A stretch of DNA of 64,000 bases from Lonicera japonica (taxonomy: Eukaryota > Streptophyta > Magnoliopsida > Dipsacales > Caprifoliaceae): positions 6,274,394-6,338,393 of the forward strand of contig CM038470.1 of assembly GCA_021464415.1 (NCBI GenBank). Direction: 5' to 3'. How positions within the stretch are numbered: the stretch's first letter is position 1; the number at the start of each line of letters is the position of its first letter. The notes under the pieces were generated by a model, which searched no databases, was not told where the DNA came from, and saw only the letters and a program-made list of their open reading frames with translations. Shown piece by piece: positions 22,921 through 33,823 of the stretch. Made by a program: the position numbers and the translations under genes.

Positions 22921-23928
22921 GGAATTTTTTGAATTTGCTCCCTATTATTAATTCAAAACTTCACTTATCTTCCTGTTTTACTAATCATTTGAGTTATCCC
23001 CTGCGATTTGATGAAATGCTAACACCGTCCATTTCTTAATTTTTCGGACTGAATTACCCCTCTGTTTACTATTCATCATCTTCTTCTTCTTTAATAAATT
23101 TTATAATAAACTTAATTTCGAAATTCAAAATTGTTTCTATTAGTAAATTAATTTACAAATTCATAAATCGTTTACTATTCATCTTCTTCTTCAAATGTGA
23201 AATAAAAAAAATGGATTTACTATTCATCATCTTCTTCAAATCCAAAATGGGTTTACCAATTTCGAAATCCAAAATTATTTACATTAGTAAACCCGATTTA
23301 CAAATCCAAAAGTTATTTGTTATTTATCTTCTTCTTCAAATGTGAAATACAAAAATGGGTTTACTATTTATCTTCTTCTTCAAAGATGAATCCAAAACCA
23401 TTTTCAACAATAAACCCATTTTTATACCCAATTTCGAAATCCAAAATTGTTTATATTAGTAAACCCATTTTCATACCCAATTTACAAATCCAAATCCGTT
23501 TACTATTCATCTTCTTTTTCAAAAATGGGTTCACTATTCACCCTTTTTCTAAAATCGTTTTCAAAATTAGATCCCCAAATCAACTAAATTTAGAGAGAGA
23601 AAGTTAAAACTAATTTTAGATATAATTACGAAATGGTTTTGAAATTAGAGAGAGAAAGTTGTTGGGTTTAATATAATTACGAAATAGGTTTCTTGAATGT
23701 TGAGATGGAGAAGAAATGAGGGAGGAAGATGAAGAAATGAAATTAGGGTTCTTGAATAATCATTGAGGGAGGAAGATGATGAACAGTAAGGGCAAAATGG
23801 TTAAAAGGACAGAAAATGGGACAGTGTTAGCATTCTGTCAAATTGCAGGGGGTAACTCACAGGATTAATAAAACATGGCGGTAAGTTGAGTTTTGAATTA
23901 ATAATACGGGGCAAACTCAAAAAATTCC
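22921..23928. mobile_element. Mutator-like non-autonomous element with 9-bp TSD
   Basis: The first ~150 bp (GGAATTTTTTGAATTTGCTC, TATTATTAATTCAAAACTTC, GCTAACACCGTCC) reappear inverted at the right end (reversed: GGAATTTTTTGAGTTTGCCC, GCTAACACTGTCC). The 9-mer AAAAGAAAA directly abuts both ends (22912-22920 and 23929-23937). Long inverted ends plus a 9-bp duplication are diagnostic of Mutator-like elements. The 1008-bp interior holds imperfect repeats of TTTACTATTCATCTTCTTC and CGAAATCCAAAATTGTTT and no transposase. Confidence 0.88.
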
Positions 23929-23937
23929 AAAAGAAAA

Positions 23938-24640
23938 TGGGTTATCAAATGGGTAAGATTTAATTATTAAAACCATATTCTGAGTTGGACCCCATGATCG
24001 ATAAGTTTACAAATACGATAATATTTTTAATCATTAAAACACTATTAAAAATTATTATTCTATTTCAATAGCTAACAATTTTATTTTTTAAGAAGTTTAG
24101 TCAAATATTAGAGCGAGATTTTCTTATTAAAAATTTATAGTATGCTACACAAACAAAATTGTCCCTTGAAAAGGATTTGAAATCTTCTTGTTGAAAAGAT
24201 TCAAATTCTTCCAAAAAGTGGAAAGTAATATTATTTAATTAGAGAGCTAATCGGTTACAATAGCTAGCAATTAAGATGCGAAGATTCGTCTCAATCACTC
24301 TCGCACTCCCTAGAGAGTGAGTTATCATGAAAGCTTGCAAAATATCCTAATATTGCGTTTTTAAGAATTAATTTCAATTTAAAACATAAAAAGTAATCTT
24401 TTAAACACCCTTTTGTACTTTTGTGTGTGTGTAATTAGGTAGCTTTGTAAGCAAGTTGCCTATGAAAACCCCACAAAAAAAAGAGAGTTTATTTTAAAAA
24501 AATGAAAGAAAAGGTTAAAACACACAAAGAAGAGAAAGTCCTTAAAAGAACCCCACAAAAACTTGGTGATAAGCACTAGCACTAACAAAAACACCACTAC
24601 CCAAAGCTACCATTATCACAATTCATTAACCAATAACCAT
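23938..24640. other. Intergenic, promoter side of the 24720 gene
   Basis: AT-rich sequence without a gene or an element end that I recognise. The last ~100 bp carry CCAAT and TATA motifs for the gene at 24720. Confidence 0.4.
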
Positions 24641-24647
24641 ATATAAC
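24640..24647 (+). promoter_or_regulatory. TATA box candidate of the 24720 gene
   Basis: CATATATAACTC about 75 bp upstream of the ATG, preceded by AACCAATAACC (a CCAAT-like motif) about 12 bp earlier. Spacing suits transcription starting near 24670. Confidence 0.5.
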
Positions 24648-24719
24648 TCTTCACCTCAAATCTCAAATCAAGTTTGAGTTACATTCTTCAAATCCCATCA
24701 AAGCTTCAAGCCCAAAACA

Positions 24720-25043
24720 ATGACGCGTATGATGGATGCGGTGAGGCAGAATCTGCGAAACATGAAGAAGAGTCCAAGAGTAGCAGACGTGAACATGTAT
24801 GAAGATGAAAACGGAGCCGAATTACCTGTTTTTATACGCGATATAGACCGAAATCGCCATGGGTGGAATGGGATTTCACTTATATATAGCATTATACGTG
24901 CTCCACTCACCCTACTCTCATGTGTGTCACATCCTCGTATGAACGGTGCCGATGGTGCCTGGGCATCCGGTGAGCCAGCACAGACGGCGGAGATTAATCA
25001 TCTCATGGTTAGTGATGGCATGCGCTACGCTATCATGATGTGA
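24720..25043 (+). CDS. Small plant-specific protein, unknown function
   Basis: A single-exon 107-aa frame with a well-placed TATA box. The N-terminus is basic (MTRMMDAVRQNLRNMKKSPR). The middle, GISLIYSIIRAPLTLLSC, is hydrophobic and could be a membrane-associated helix. The end, EINHLMVSDGMRYAIMM, follows a GADGAWASGE segment. I associate the segments GADGxWxSGE and INHLMVxDxMRYAI with a family of small, uncharacterised angiosperm proteins, from memory only. No function is assigned. The frame is clean, and the sequence after the stop is AT-rich like a 3' UTR. Confidence 0.75.
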   Translation: MTRMMDAVRQNLRNMKKSPRVADVNMYEDENGAELPVFIRDIDRNRHGWNGISLIYSIIRAPLTLLSCVSHPRMNGADGAWASGEPAQTAEINHLMVSDGMRYAIMM

Positions 25044-25512
25044 AAGGTGTAAGATTTGTCTATTTCATTTCCAAAAGAGGTATAAGAAAGAGGATTAATA
25101 GATATATGTTTAGCAGAAGATCCATATTAGTGTATTTCTATAGCTGTACCGATGATCTTGTGTAATAGGAGAGTCTTATACATACATGAAAGATGAGACT
25201 AATGCGTGGTTAAATGGCTTGGTAGTTGGTTTCCAATTTGTTGTCTAAAGTTGTATCTGAATGTCAACAAGTGTAGAGAAAACGCAAAAGAAAGGGGCAA
25301 CTATTCTACAATTTTGTGCATCTTTCTGTCTATTTTTTCCCCTCACAATTTTTCTTGCTTTCCTAGATCCAAACTTAATTTTAGAAATTATTGCTATTGT
25401 GTCATGGGAATTAGATGTGCACTACATGTATCACTGTCATTGTGGCATTATAGGTTCATAGCGTGCCCGACAAATGTAAATAATTTAAGGCACAACTAGC
25501 CTTTTCCGAAGG

Positions 25513-25926
25513 GGTGATGATATCAGCACCCCGATTTTGTAGCCTTAAAGCCACAATTCTTTAGCATTATTGATCATGGCATTAATATGGGGACATGCCA
25601 AATTTAAGCATTGATTCACTATCTCGTTGCCGAACTTTGACATTCAATGCTACCAATGATTGCCGAGTTTGTTCAATGTTGGCAATATGTTGTCGTGCAA
25701 TTTTTATCACTATCTCGGTTGAACTATACCGAGTTTTTGTGTTATTTCCTCGGTTGAAGGACACCAAATTTTGTACATACATTCGGTGACGAATTGCCGA
25801 GGGCTAGCCAAAACTGATATTTTGTAGCCTCAACTCCATGAGTTGAAATTTAGTTGCATTAATAGAAATTTGTCTTCTTTTTTTAAGTTATGGTGTTTTG
25901 GCTACAAAACCCTATTTCATCACCCT
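25513..25926. mobile_element. MITE with ~30-bp imperfect inverted ends
   Basis: The left end GGGGTGATGATATC, then CCCGATTTTGTAGCC, is matched at the right by the reverse of AAGGGTGATGAAATAGGG, then TTTTGTAGCC. About 410 bp, no coding capacity. No clear target-site duplication, so the superfamily is not assigned. Confidence 0.6.
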
Positions 25927-26369
25927 TATGAAAGGGGCAGGCCATGGCATATTAGCATTTAGTGCCATTATTAAAATCACAATCCATCCTTCAGTATAGA
26001 ATTCGTCGATCATAAATTATGTAATAAGATGATGTATTTGGGCAAAGTTTAAGTGGTATAGATGATATACCAAGAAGAATTGTCAAAAATGCAATAATGT
26101 CACATCTTTTTGGCTCGAGGGCAGAAAATACCAGCGAAGAGTGATATATTTGGCTCTAAGTGGGCTTTACTGTGTGCATTCTTTTCAGCCAAATGAGTTG
26201 ACCCCAACATGCGATTCATGACTAGCATTGTACCCACAATACCCACTTGGTAGGCGATTCCTCAAATTCCAACCTGTAAAACACCCAAAATTTCAAACTA
26301 GAATGACTGATTTTGTTACTTTACACCTAAATCAACCAGTACCCTTTTCATCTTTTTCTTTGTAACAGA

Positions 26370-26485
26370 TACGAGTACAGGACCCAATATGGCCTTATCC
26401 AGGAAGCACAGAGGGTCTGAAATATATGTCAATTGAGAAGATAGTTAATACTCTTGGAGTACCAGATAGACGTATTCCAGTCTAA
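26370..26485 (+). pseudogene. Orphan exon-like segment, unrecognised
   Basis: After a pyrimidine-rich TTTTTCTTTGTAACAG acceptor-like site, the frame reads IRVQDPIWPYPGSTEGLKYM and then SIEKIVNTLGVPDRRIPV before a TAA. This looks like a terminal exon of a real protein. No upstream exons were found, and I do not recognise the family. It may be a gene fragment left by, or captured by, a transposon. Confidence 0.35.
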
Positions 26486-26787
26486 TGGTGACGCTCCAAG
26501 TAGAGTACACCATACATGCAGGAGCAAAAAAAATACATACAGAATGAATGTCTGTTTATTTAGCCCTTGCCTATCGGGTATGGAATACAGACATGTGGTA
26601 CTTCGAGAATACTGAATATTTTCTTATGTTAGACACTTTGGTGACACTTCTACCAGTTGGACGCAGCTAGGACACTAACCCAACACACCATGTGGTATAT
26701 CAAACGCGTTAATGACATAATTGCTAATGGTTTGATTTCTATGTGTGCATATATACATAAAATTATATAAATCTAAATCTATCTATA

Positions 26788-27600
26788 TCTATACTATATA
26801 TAAAAGTACGAATAATTTAAGAGTTTTTTTTCCCTTTTTTGTGAAGACAAATATGCCCATCAATTTTAAACAAAAAATTTTAAGATTTACATTAAATAAA
26901 ATAGTATAACTCCATATATTTTTATATTAGTATTAATATTTCAAATAAATTTAAACTCTACTTTATTTGGCTAAAATAATTAAATAAAGATTTTAATCTA
27001 GATTTACATTAAATATAATAGTATAAAGTGTTTAACTCCATATATTTTTATATTACTATTGTTATTCCAAATAAATTCAAACTCTACTTTATTGGCTAAA
27101 ATAATTAATCAATTTAGAGTTTGTGTTGAATTAGGTGTTTTATATAAAACTTCTATACAACTTCGTAACAAATTTCCCAAGGAGAAGGTTATTTAATAGA
27201 TCATATTAAAATTTCAAAACTTTTACTGTGAATTAGAATGTCATTCCAAAACTCACCATAAAGGTAATGTATATTAAACTTTATTTTGCTTGATTGCTTT
27301 TAAAATAACTATAAATCAAATTCATATTAATCTACTAATTCTAAAAACTTAGTAAAAATATATGTGATTAAGAGTCTGCTTGGCCAACAACGCACTCAAA
27401 AAATTCAAGGTGACAAAATTTTATGATTTTTTTATAATTATTAATTGAATTTTATACTTGATACTATGTTTTGTTTATATGTTATTATTTTTATTTCATA
27501 CAAATTATTTAATTCTTAATATATACCTATTTATTAATGGAATTAATGACATTTGTCAAGTACTAAAATTATGTGCAACACTCGGTGCACAAAAAACTAG
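26788..27600 (+). mobile_element. Non-autonomous Helitron
   Basis: The 5' end is TCTATACTATATATAAAAG, the canonical plant Helitron start, preceded by A. The 3' end is ACTAG at 27600, followed by T, with an upstream hairpin (TGTGCA 27572-27577, 8-nt loop, TGCACA 27586-27591) and five or more A's before CTAG. Insertion between A and T without duplication fits Helitrons. Inside is a direct duplication of about 117 bp (from 26884 and from 27001; GATTTACATTAAATA start). It lacks Rep/helicase genes. Confidence 0.85.
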
Positions 27601-27608
27601 TTATACAA

Positions 27609-27760
27609 ACGTGTTTATTTATCAATGTGTTCACCTCTGTGTCCAATTTTTTTGAGATTTTCCATGTTGCATGCCTGTGCCCAAGCCTCAAGTGTGTCAA
27701 ATTTAGCTCCTGTTTGTAGATTCCGCCAAACACCGTCTTCTTGACGGGTCATCAGTAACC
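27609..27760 (-). other. Exon-like open frame, unrecognised
   Basis: Reading leftward, LLMTRQEDGVWRNLQTGAKF then DTLEAWAQACNMENLKK gives about 45 open codons with a Trp-containing, protein-like composition. It begins just right of the Helitron end and has no start or splice context that I trust. Possibly a fragment of a host gene. Confidence 0.25.
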
Positions 27761-28154
27761 TTTATCCGCAAAAATATATGTACGACATGTTTTCTGTCTA
27801 GTATCACCCAGAAGAAAGTGTTTGGCAGATGGACCGTTGGCGAATTGGATTAATTAAATATTCCACTTCTTACAGAGAAATCAGATGCTAAAAAGGGCCC
27901 TAAATGAAGTGTGAAGAGTGCTCTTATTATAAAAATAAAGCCTAAAAAGTGCAATCATGTGGTTGGTTTATGTCCATATGAATTGAGACATGAGAGAATT
28001 TAGTAAGAGGAAAAATTCCAAACCTTTGCAGTTAGCTTATATTAATGGGGATTAGTGTGCATTATAGCATGACTCAATTGGTGAGCTCATGTTTGTGAAC
28101 TCAACCCAACTCTATTTAGCAAAAGTTTTTCTCAAAGAAGGAAAAAAGAATTCC

Positions 28155-28393
28155 GGGTGTGCTTGGTAGCACTTTTTTCATAGAAATCTCTCAATTTTTC
28201 ATCTTTTTCATCTTTAGTGGTGTTTGACTACATAATTTCCCGCCGAATCAATTTCCATTGTAAAATTTGCTTTAGGTTAATTTCCTCAATTTCCATGTAA
28301 TTCAAAAAACGGCTCCACCCTAAATTTTTCTTTTCCACAGAATTTTTTTTCACGTAATTCAATTCTTTTCATGTTAACCAATCAAACACGCCC
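28155..28393. mobile_element. Tourist-like MITE, diverged copy
   Basis: Ends GGGTGTGCTTGGTAGC and, reversed, GGGCGTGTTTGATTGG enclose about 240 bp. They resemble the family seen intact at 29202-29730. No clean TWA duplication is visible. Confidence 0.55.
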
Positions 28394-29201
28394 TGATTTT
28401 GATAAACTTTCTACAATAGTAAAATAAATGCTAATAAAGAACTCCAACTTAAATAAGACACGCCCACTTGTACTTTTTATCCTTAGGAGCTGATGTAAGA
28501 TTCCAATTTATATTTCGTTCCTTGTCTTCTTCATAATCATGTGAAAATCAAAATTGGAACTAATAGTATCAATGAAAGGAATTGGAAAAGGCAAGAACCA
28601 TCAATAATCAGTAAAGAAAAACAACACGCCACTAAAATACCTTTGAAGTCCAATCATTATCCTCCCTTAATAAAGCAGCTTGTTCAAGTGCTGAAGGCTG
28701 ATGCCCTCCACATGATTTATCTTTTCATACAAGCTGCAAATGATAAGAGGAATAAAATAGATTATCAACGTGTAGCGGAAATAAATCAATAATTGAATGC
28801 TGAATTGCTGATACCAACTAAGCATAGTCGATGATGGAAACAAAAAATAACAGGATTGCTAAAATTTTAAAAGTTGCGCTTGAGAAAATTATTTTGAAAA
28901 TTTTACGTTTGAAACCAGTAAATGGTTTAATAATGTTCAAGGGGCAATTTTGTTAAGGGAAGCACCATTGTTTTCTCAACTGACCCTAAAGGGATACAGC
29001 TGATGTTGAGTGGAACATGAAAAGGGGTTAGTGGAATTATATTTAATGACCCTTTTTTGCTTTTTTAGTCCTGTGATGACCTTTTTAGTACCTATTTTTG
29101 AAGAAATCACTCCAACATATTTTTATATATGAATGCTTTATCTTGACTAAAAGTCATATACATTTAATGCATCTCATCGCTTGCTGAAAAATATCTACTA
29201 A

Positions 29202-29730
29202 GGGTGTGTTTGATTGCAAGTATGGAACTTGCATGGAAAGAAAATAAGTTACGGGCAATTGAATTGCCTAGAATTGAGTTGCATGGAAGATATAGTGCAG
29301 TGTGTTTGATTGCCTTAGTTTTCTACCCGGAAAATATTTGTTGTATTATGGCATTTTTAATGTAGAAAAATTATTGGTATTTTTTTTTACATAATTATAT
29401 AGTCATGACGGATCTTGTTTAATTGATCTTGATTAGTAGATTTTAAATATTAAATTTTTATATTATTTTGAATTTTATATTTTAAGTTATGGCATTTTTA
29501 ATGTAGAAAATTGTAAAAATCTTGTCTCGTAAACCGTGCCCAAGCATGGAAAACAAAAACCACCTCCCCCAAAGAAAACATTTTCCTCAATTGCCTTGAA
29601 AATACACATGTGTGAGGCAAAAGTGGGAATTGAATTGCCTAGAAAAAAAATGCAATCAAACACCTTAAGTTGTCAAATCAAGTAGAAAATGCTCATTTTC
29701 CATGAAAAATGTTACCAATCAAACACACCC
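29202..29730. mobile_element. Tourist-like (PIF/Harbinger) MITE with TAA TSD
   Basis: Perfect 15-bp inverted ends GGGTGTGTTTGATTG / CAATCAAACACACCC, flanked by TAA on both sides (29199-29201 and 29731-29733). 529 bp, no coding frame. The internal motif GAATTGAATTGCCTAGAA is shared with the copy at 62153. Confidence 0.88.
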
Positions 29731-29991
29731 TAACTTATTTCAGTTTTCCTTGAAAGAAAAATGGAACTAAAGTACTCATTCTATCCTAAATTAATAATTT
29801 ATTAGCCAGTTACTCTTAATTTAGGGAAAGGAGCAGGAGTCTTAGCCAAACATTGACAAAGAATTTCAAATACCAAAAAAAGAGCTTTCTTGAAATCTAA
29901 ACTGCAAATTTCTTTTCCCAAACTCAAACTAGACGAGACTAAAATTTAACCCCACCTCCTTAAACACAATCATAATAACTAAAAGAGGTTG

Positions 29992-30056
29992 TAGATTTCT
30001 CTGGTTACTCGAAAGGAGAAAAACAGGGAAAATGGACACAAAAGACAATACAACAA
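29992..30056. repeat. Left copy of a 65-bp direct repeat flanking the LINE
   Basis: TAGATTT..CTGGTTACTCGAAAGG..AAAATGGACACAAAAGA.AATACAACAA, repeated at 32883-32947 with four differences. Read as the target-site duplication of the LINE. Confidence 0.85.
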
Positions 30057-32883
30057 CAACAACAAGCCTTTATCCCACTAGGTGGGGTCGGCTACATGGA
30101 TCAAACGACGCCATAGTGGTCTGTCGTGAATCATATCTATAGTGAAACCATTCACCTCTAAATCCTTCTTAATAGTTTCACCTATAGTTTTTCTAGGTCT
30201 TCCTCTGCCTCTAACAACCAGGCTTCCCTCCATATGATCAACTCTCCTTACCACGGCATCTACAGGTCTCCTCCATACATGCCCAAACCATCTAAGTCGA
30301 GATTCAACCATCTTTTCTGGAATAGGTGCCACCCCAACTCCCTCTCTGATGGTAACATTCCTGATCTTATCTTTCCTAGTCTTGCCACTCATCCATCTCA
30401 ACATTCTCATCTCAGCTACACTTAGTTTATTCTCGTGTTGGCTTTTGACCGCCCAACACTCAGTCCCATACAACATCGCTGGTCTAACCGCGGTACGATA
30501 GACTTTTCCTTTTAACTTGAGTGGTACCTTTTTATCACATAACACACCCGAAGCTTTCCTCCATTTCAACCATCCTGCTTGAATCCGGTGGTTTACATCT
30601 CCCTCTATCTCCCCATCTTCTTGTATAATGGATCCAAGATACTTAAACCGAGTAACTTGTGGTATGACATTGTCCCCAACTTTTACCTCTAAGTTAGTAG
30701 TGCTCCGCCTTTTACTGAACTTGCACTCCATATATTCTGTCTTACTTCTGCTTAAACGAAAGCCATGCGCTTCTAAATTTTGTCTCCAAGTTTCCACCTT
30801 CCCATTTAGCTCTTCTCTGGACTCACCCACTAGGACAATATCATCTGCAAACAGCATACATCGCGGTGCTGGCTCTTGAATGTGTACCGTGAGTACATCT
30901 AAGACCAAGGTAAACAGATAAGGGCTCAAAGCTGACCCTTGGTGTAGTCCTATAGTTATAGGAAAATCTTCTGTGGATCCACTATGTGTTCTCACACTAG
31001 TCATAGCTCCTTCATACATGTCCTTGATAACACGAATATAGGCAATTCTAACCCCTTTCTTCTCCAGAGCTTTCCACAAAATCTCTCTGGGTACCCTATC
31101 GTACGCCTTCTCCAAGTCAATGAAAACCATGTGTAGGTCCTTTTGATCCCTCCGATATTGCTCCATCAAACGCCGCAACAAGTAGATTGCTTCCATGGTC
31201 GACCTTCCGGCATAAAACCAAATTGATTATCTAAAATGTTGGTTTCTTTTCTTAGTCTCCGCTCAATCACCCTTTCCCATAACTTCATAGTATGACTCAT
31301 GAGTTTAATCCCCCTGTAATTGGCGCAGCTTTGTATATCCCCCTTATTCTTATAAATCGGTATTAGGGTGCTTCTCCTCCATTCTTCCGGCATCTTCTTT
31401 GACCTCAATATCTCGTTGAAAAACCTTGTGAGCCAACCAGTGCCTTTATCACCTAGACCCTTCCAAACCTCAATAGGTATACTATCTGGCCCAACTGCTT
31501 TACCACTATCCATTCGTTTCAATGCTTCTTTCACTTCCTTTTCTTGAATTCTGCGATAAAAGGTGAAATTTTGGTCATCCTCTCGCATGTTCAGCTCATC
31601 TCCACATGCTAAAATCTCATAACCTTCATTAAATAATTTGTGAAAATAGTCCTTCCATCTCTCTTGTATGTCTTGTTCTTTAACCAGGACATTACCTTCT
31701 TCGTCCTTGATGCATCTCACTTGATCCAAGTCTTTTGTCTTCCTTTCTCGACCCTTAGCAAGTCGGTAAATAGCTTTTCCCCAGCTTTGGTGCCTAAAGA
31801 TTTGTATAATCCATCAAAAGCTTTAGTCCTCGACTCACTCACCGCCTTCTTAGTCTCTTTCTTTGCTTCTTTGTAAGATTCCCAATTTTCCGCATTCTTA
31901 CATAAAGACCAAGCTTTAAAGCATTTCCTTTTTACCTTAACTTTATCTTGTACACTATCATCCCACCACCAAGATTCTTTATCCCTATGTCCACATCCTC
32001 TCGATTCACCCAGCGTCTCTTTAGCTATCTTCCTGATCCCCTCGGCCGCCTTGTCCCACATATCATTTGCGCTTCCGTTTACCTCCCAAAACCCACCCTC
32101 CAGCACCTTGTGTTGAAAGATCCTTTGTTTTTCACCCTTCAAATGCCACCATCTAATCCTTGAAACCTTACCTTGGCCCCTTCTCTTCACTTTCCCCTTA
32201 ACTCGTATATCCATTACAAGGACTCTATGTTGGGTAGTCAAGCTCTCTCCAGGTATGGCTTTACAGTCCATACAACTCTTTCGATCTCCTTTCCTAAAGA
32301 GGAAGAAATCGATCTGAGAGCATGTTGTCCCACTCTTGTATGTGATGAGGTGCTCCTCCCGCTTCTTAAAACATGTATTGGCTACCATAAGATCATAAGC
32401 AGAAGAGAAATCAAGGATAGATTTTCCCTCGGTATTTACCACCCCAAAGCCATAACCTCCATGCACCCCCCTATAGTTATCAGAAGAGCTCCCTACGTGC
32501 CCATTCAGATCCCCTCCTAGAAAAATCTTTTCTCTAAGTGGTATATCCTGAATCAAGCCTTCTAAGTCCTCCCAAAATTTTATCTTGAGGTGTTCTTCAC
32601 ACCCGACCTGAGGTGCATAAGCACTGATCACATTAAAAGTGTCCTGCTCCACTACAAATTTTAGGGCTAGGATCCTATCTCCTACCCTCTTTACATCTAC
32701 AATGTCCTTCTTCCACCATTTGTCGACAATTATACCCACTCCATTTCTCGATTTAACCTTGCCAGTGTACCAAAGCTTAAAACCCGAAGTGTCTAATTCC
32801 TTCGCCTTAGCTCCAACCCACTTAGTTTCTTGAAGGCACATGAAATTGATCCTCCTCCTGATCATAGTGTCAACTATTTCCAT
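30050..32883 (-). mobile_element. RTE-type LINE, 5'-truncated
   Basis: A leftward non-LTR retrotransposon. Its 3' end carries a GCCTTTATCCCACTAGGTGG-type tail followed by a (TTG)n microsatellite (read on the minus strand), characteristic of plant RTE elements. It starts abruptly at 32883 inside the endonuclease domain, where the second copy of the flanking 65-bp repeat begins. The 5' UTR and the first endonuclease motif are therefore missing. One open reading frame was originally present. Confidence 0.9.
30078..32883 (-). pseudogene. LINE endonuclease-reverse transcriptase, two frameshifts
   Basis: Three consecutive frames (32883-31717, 31729-31166, 31196-30078) cover one protein. The N-terminal apurinic-type endonuclease has QETKW, ISAYAPQ, GGDLNGHVG and SQIDFFL. 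The reverse transcriptase has [25 protein letters not shown] and the catalytic FADD in [10 protein letters not shown], followed by FKYLGS and a C-terminal Cys/Trp-rich domain ([10 protein letters not shown]). Frameshifts lie near 31774-31782, at a GGGGAAAA run, and near 31203-31210, in the FMPGR motif region. The first visible Met is an internal residue, not the native start. There are no other stops, so decay is recent. Confidence 0.92.
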
Positions 32884-32947
32884 AGATTTTCCTGGTTACT
32901 CGAAAGGAGAAAAACAGGAAAAATGGACACAAAAGATAATACAACAA
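32883..32947. repeat. Right copy of the 65-bp LINE-flanking repeat
   Basis: Matches 29992-30056 at about 61 of 65 positions, with no gaps. Confidence 0.85.
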
Positions 32948-33823
32948 TATTCGAGCCCGCATCTTTTATTTAAGAAAATCCTAAAGAAACAAAAGGCTAT
33001 ATATTTCTCCGAAGATAATTTAAATACACGATGGGGAAATTTATAGTCAGCTACTCAACTTACTGGTAAGATCAGAGCCGCCTCTTACGACAAGCTTGTA
33101 CTCTTTGCAGTAAAAAATATGAAATGACAAGGCTGATACGGATCCAACATGGCCGGGCCAACTTTGATTCGATACCCTCCTTTCTGAAACCATTACTTAA
33201 ACTTACATATTAAAGCGCAAACTAGACTATCAGTAATTCACCATCTTTTTTGTCTAAGACGGCAAATTGAAGTACATTCGATAAAAAATTGGAAAATGAT
33301 TGAAAACACTATTAGATTTTATTAAAAATTGAAAAAGGATCAGTGGTTTGGTGGAATGTTTCCATGGAATAAAATTCATTGGGCAGTGGGTAAGAAAAAA
33401 ATTTCACGGAAAATATGGAAAAGATTAAGAATATTTCACCTAATCACTCATCTCTTCTTCCCAATTTCTCAATTATTTTCCGACTTTTTAATTAAACGAA
33501 CCCTTTGTTTCATCATTTATTGAAAAAGATAAAATAACAATAGTGAGAATCATAAGAAGCATTTACAATCTTATAATTCAATAATACGAGGTCTTATTCC
33601 ACCATGTACAGTAACATATCTAATGGTACTGTGCAATTTCATACATTACATTTGATGGATGATTTTTTACAATAGTGAGAAAGAAAGTGATGTTAGTTAA
33701 CTTCAATGCCAACATGTAACGTGCTTTGGTTTTGAACCAAAATCCTTATGCCAGCATACGTACTTATTACACAGATTTTTCAGAAAGCATCATTCACAAA
33801 CAAACAGCAGATATAGCCATGGC
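32948..33823. other. Intergenic, 3' side of the 33824 gene
   Basis: AT-rich. At about 33340-33500 there are GTTTCCATGGAA and TTAAACGAACCC motifs suggesting a heavily diverged MITE of the GTTTGATTG family. No gene seen. Confidence 0.4.

Larger units (their letters stand above)
25060..26787. other. Intergenic with a MITE and an orphan exon-like segment
   Basis: It contains the 3' region of the 24720 gene, a MITE (25513-25926) and an exon-like piece (26370-26485). The remainder is AT-rich and unrecognised. Confidence 0.45.
27601..29198. other. Intergenic with MITE and exon-like remnant
   Basis: It contains the exon-like segment on the minus strand (27640-27770) and a MITE (28155-28393). An open frame at 28541-28792 has no recognisable protein. 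Confidence 0.4.

Noticed and set aside
32173..32520. 115-aa plus-strand frame and similar ones over 30-33 kb
   Set aside because: They are antisense shadows of the LINE endonuclease/reverse transcriptase.
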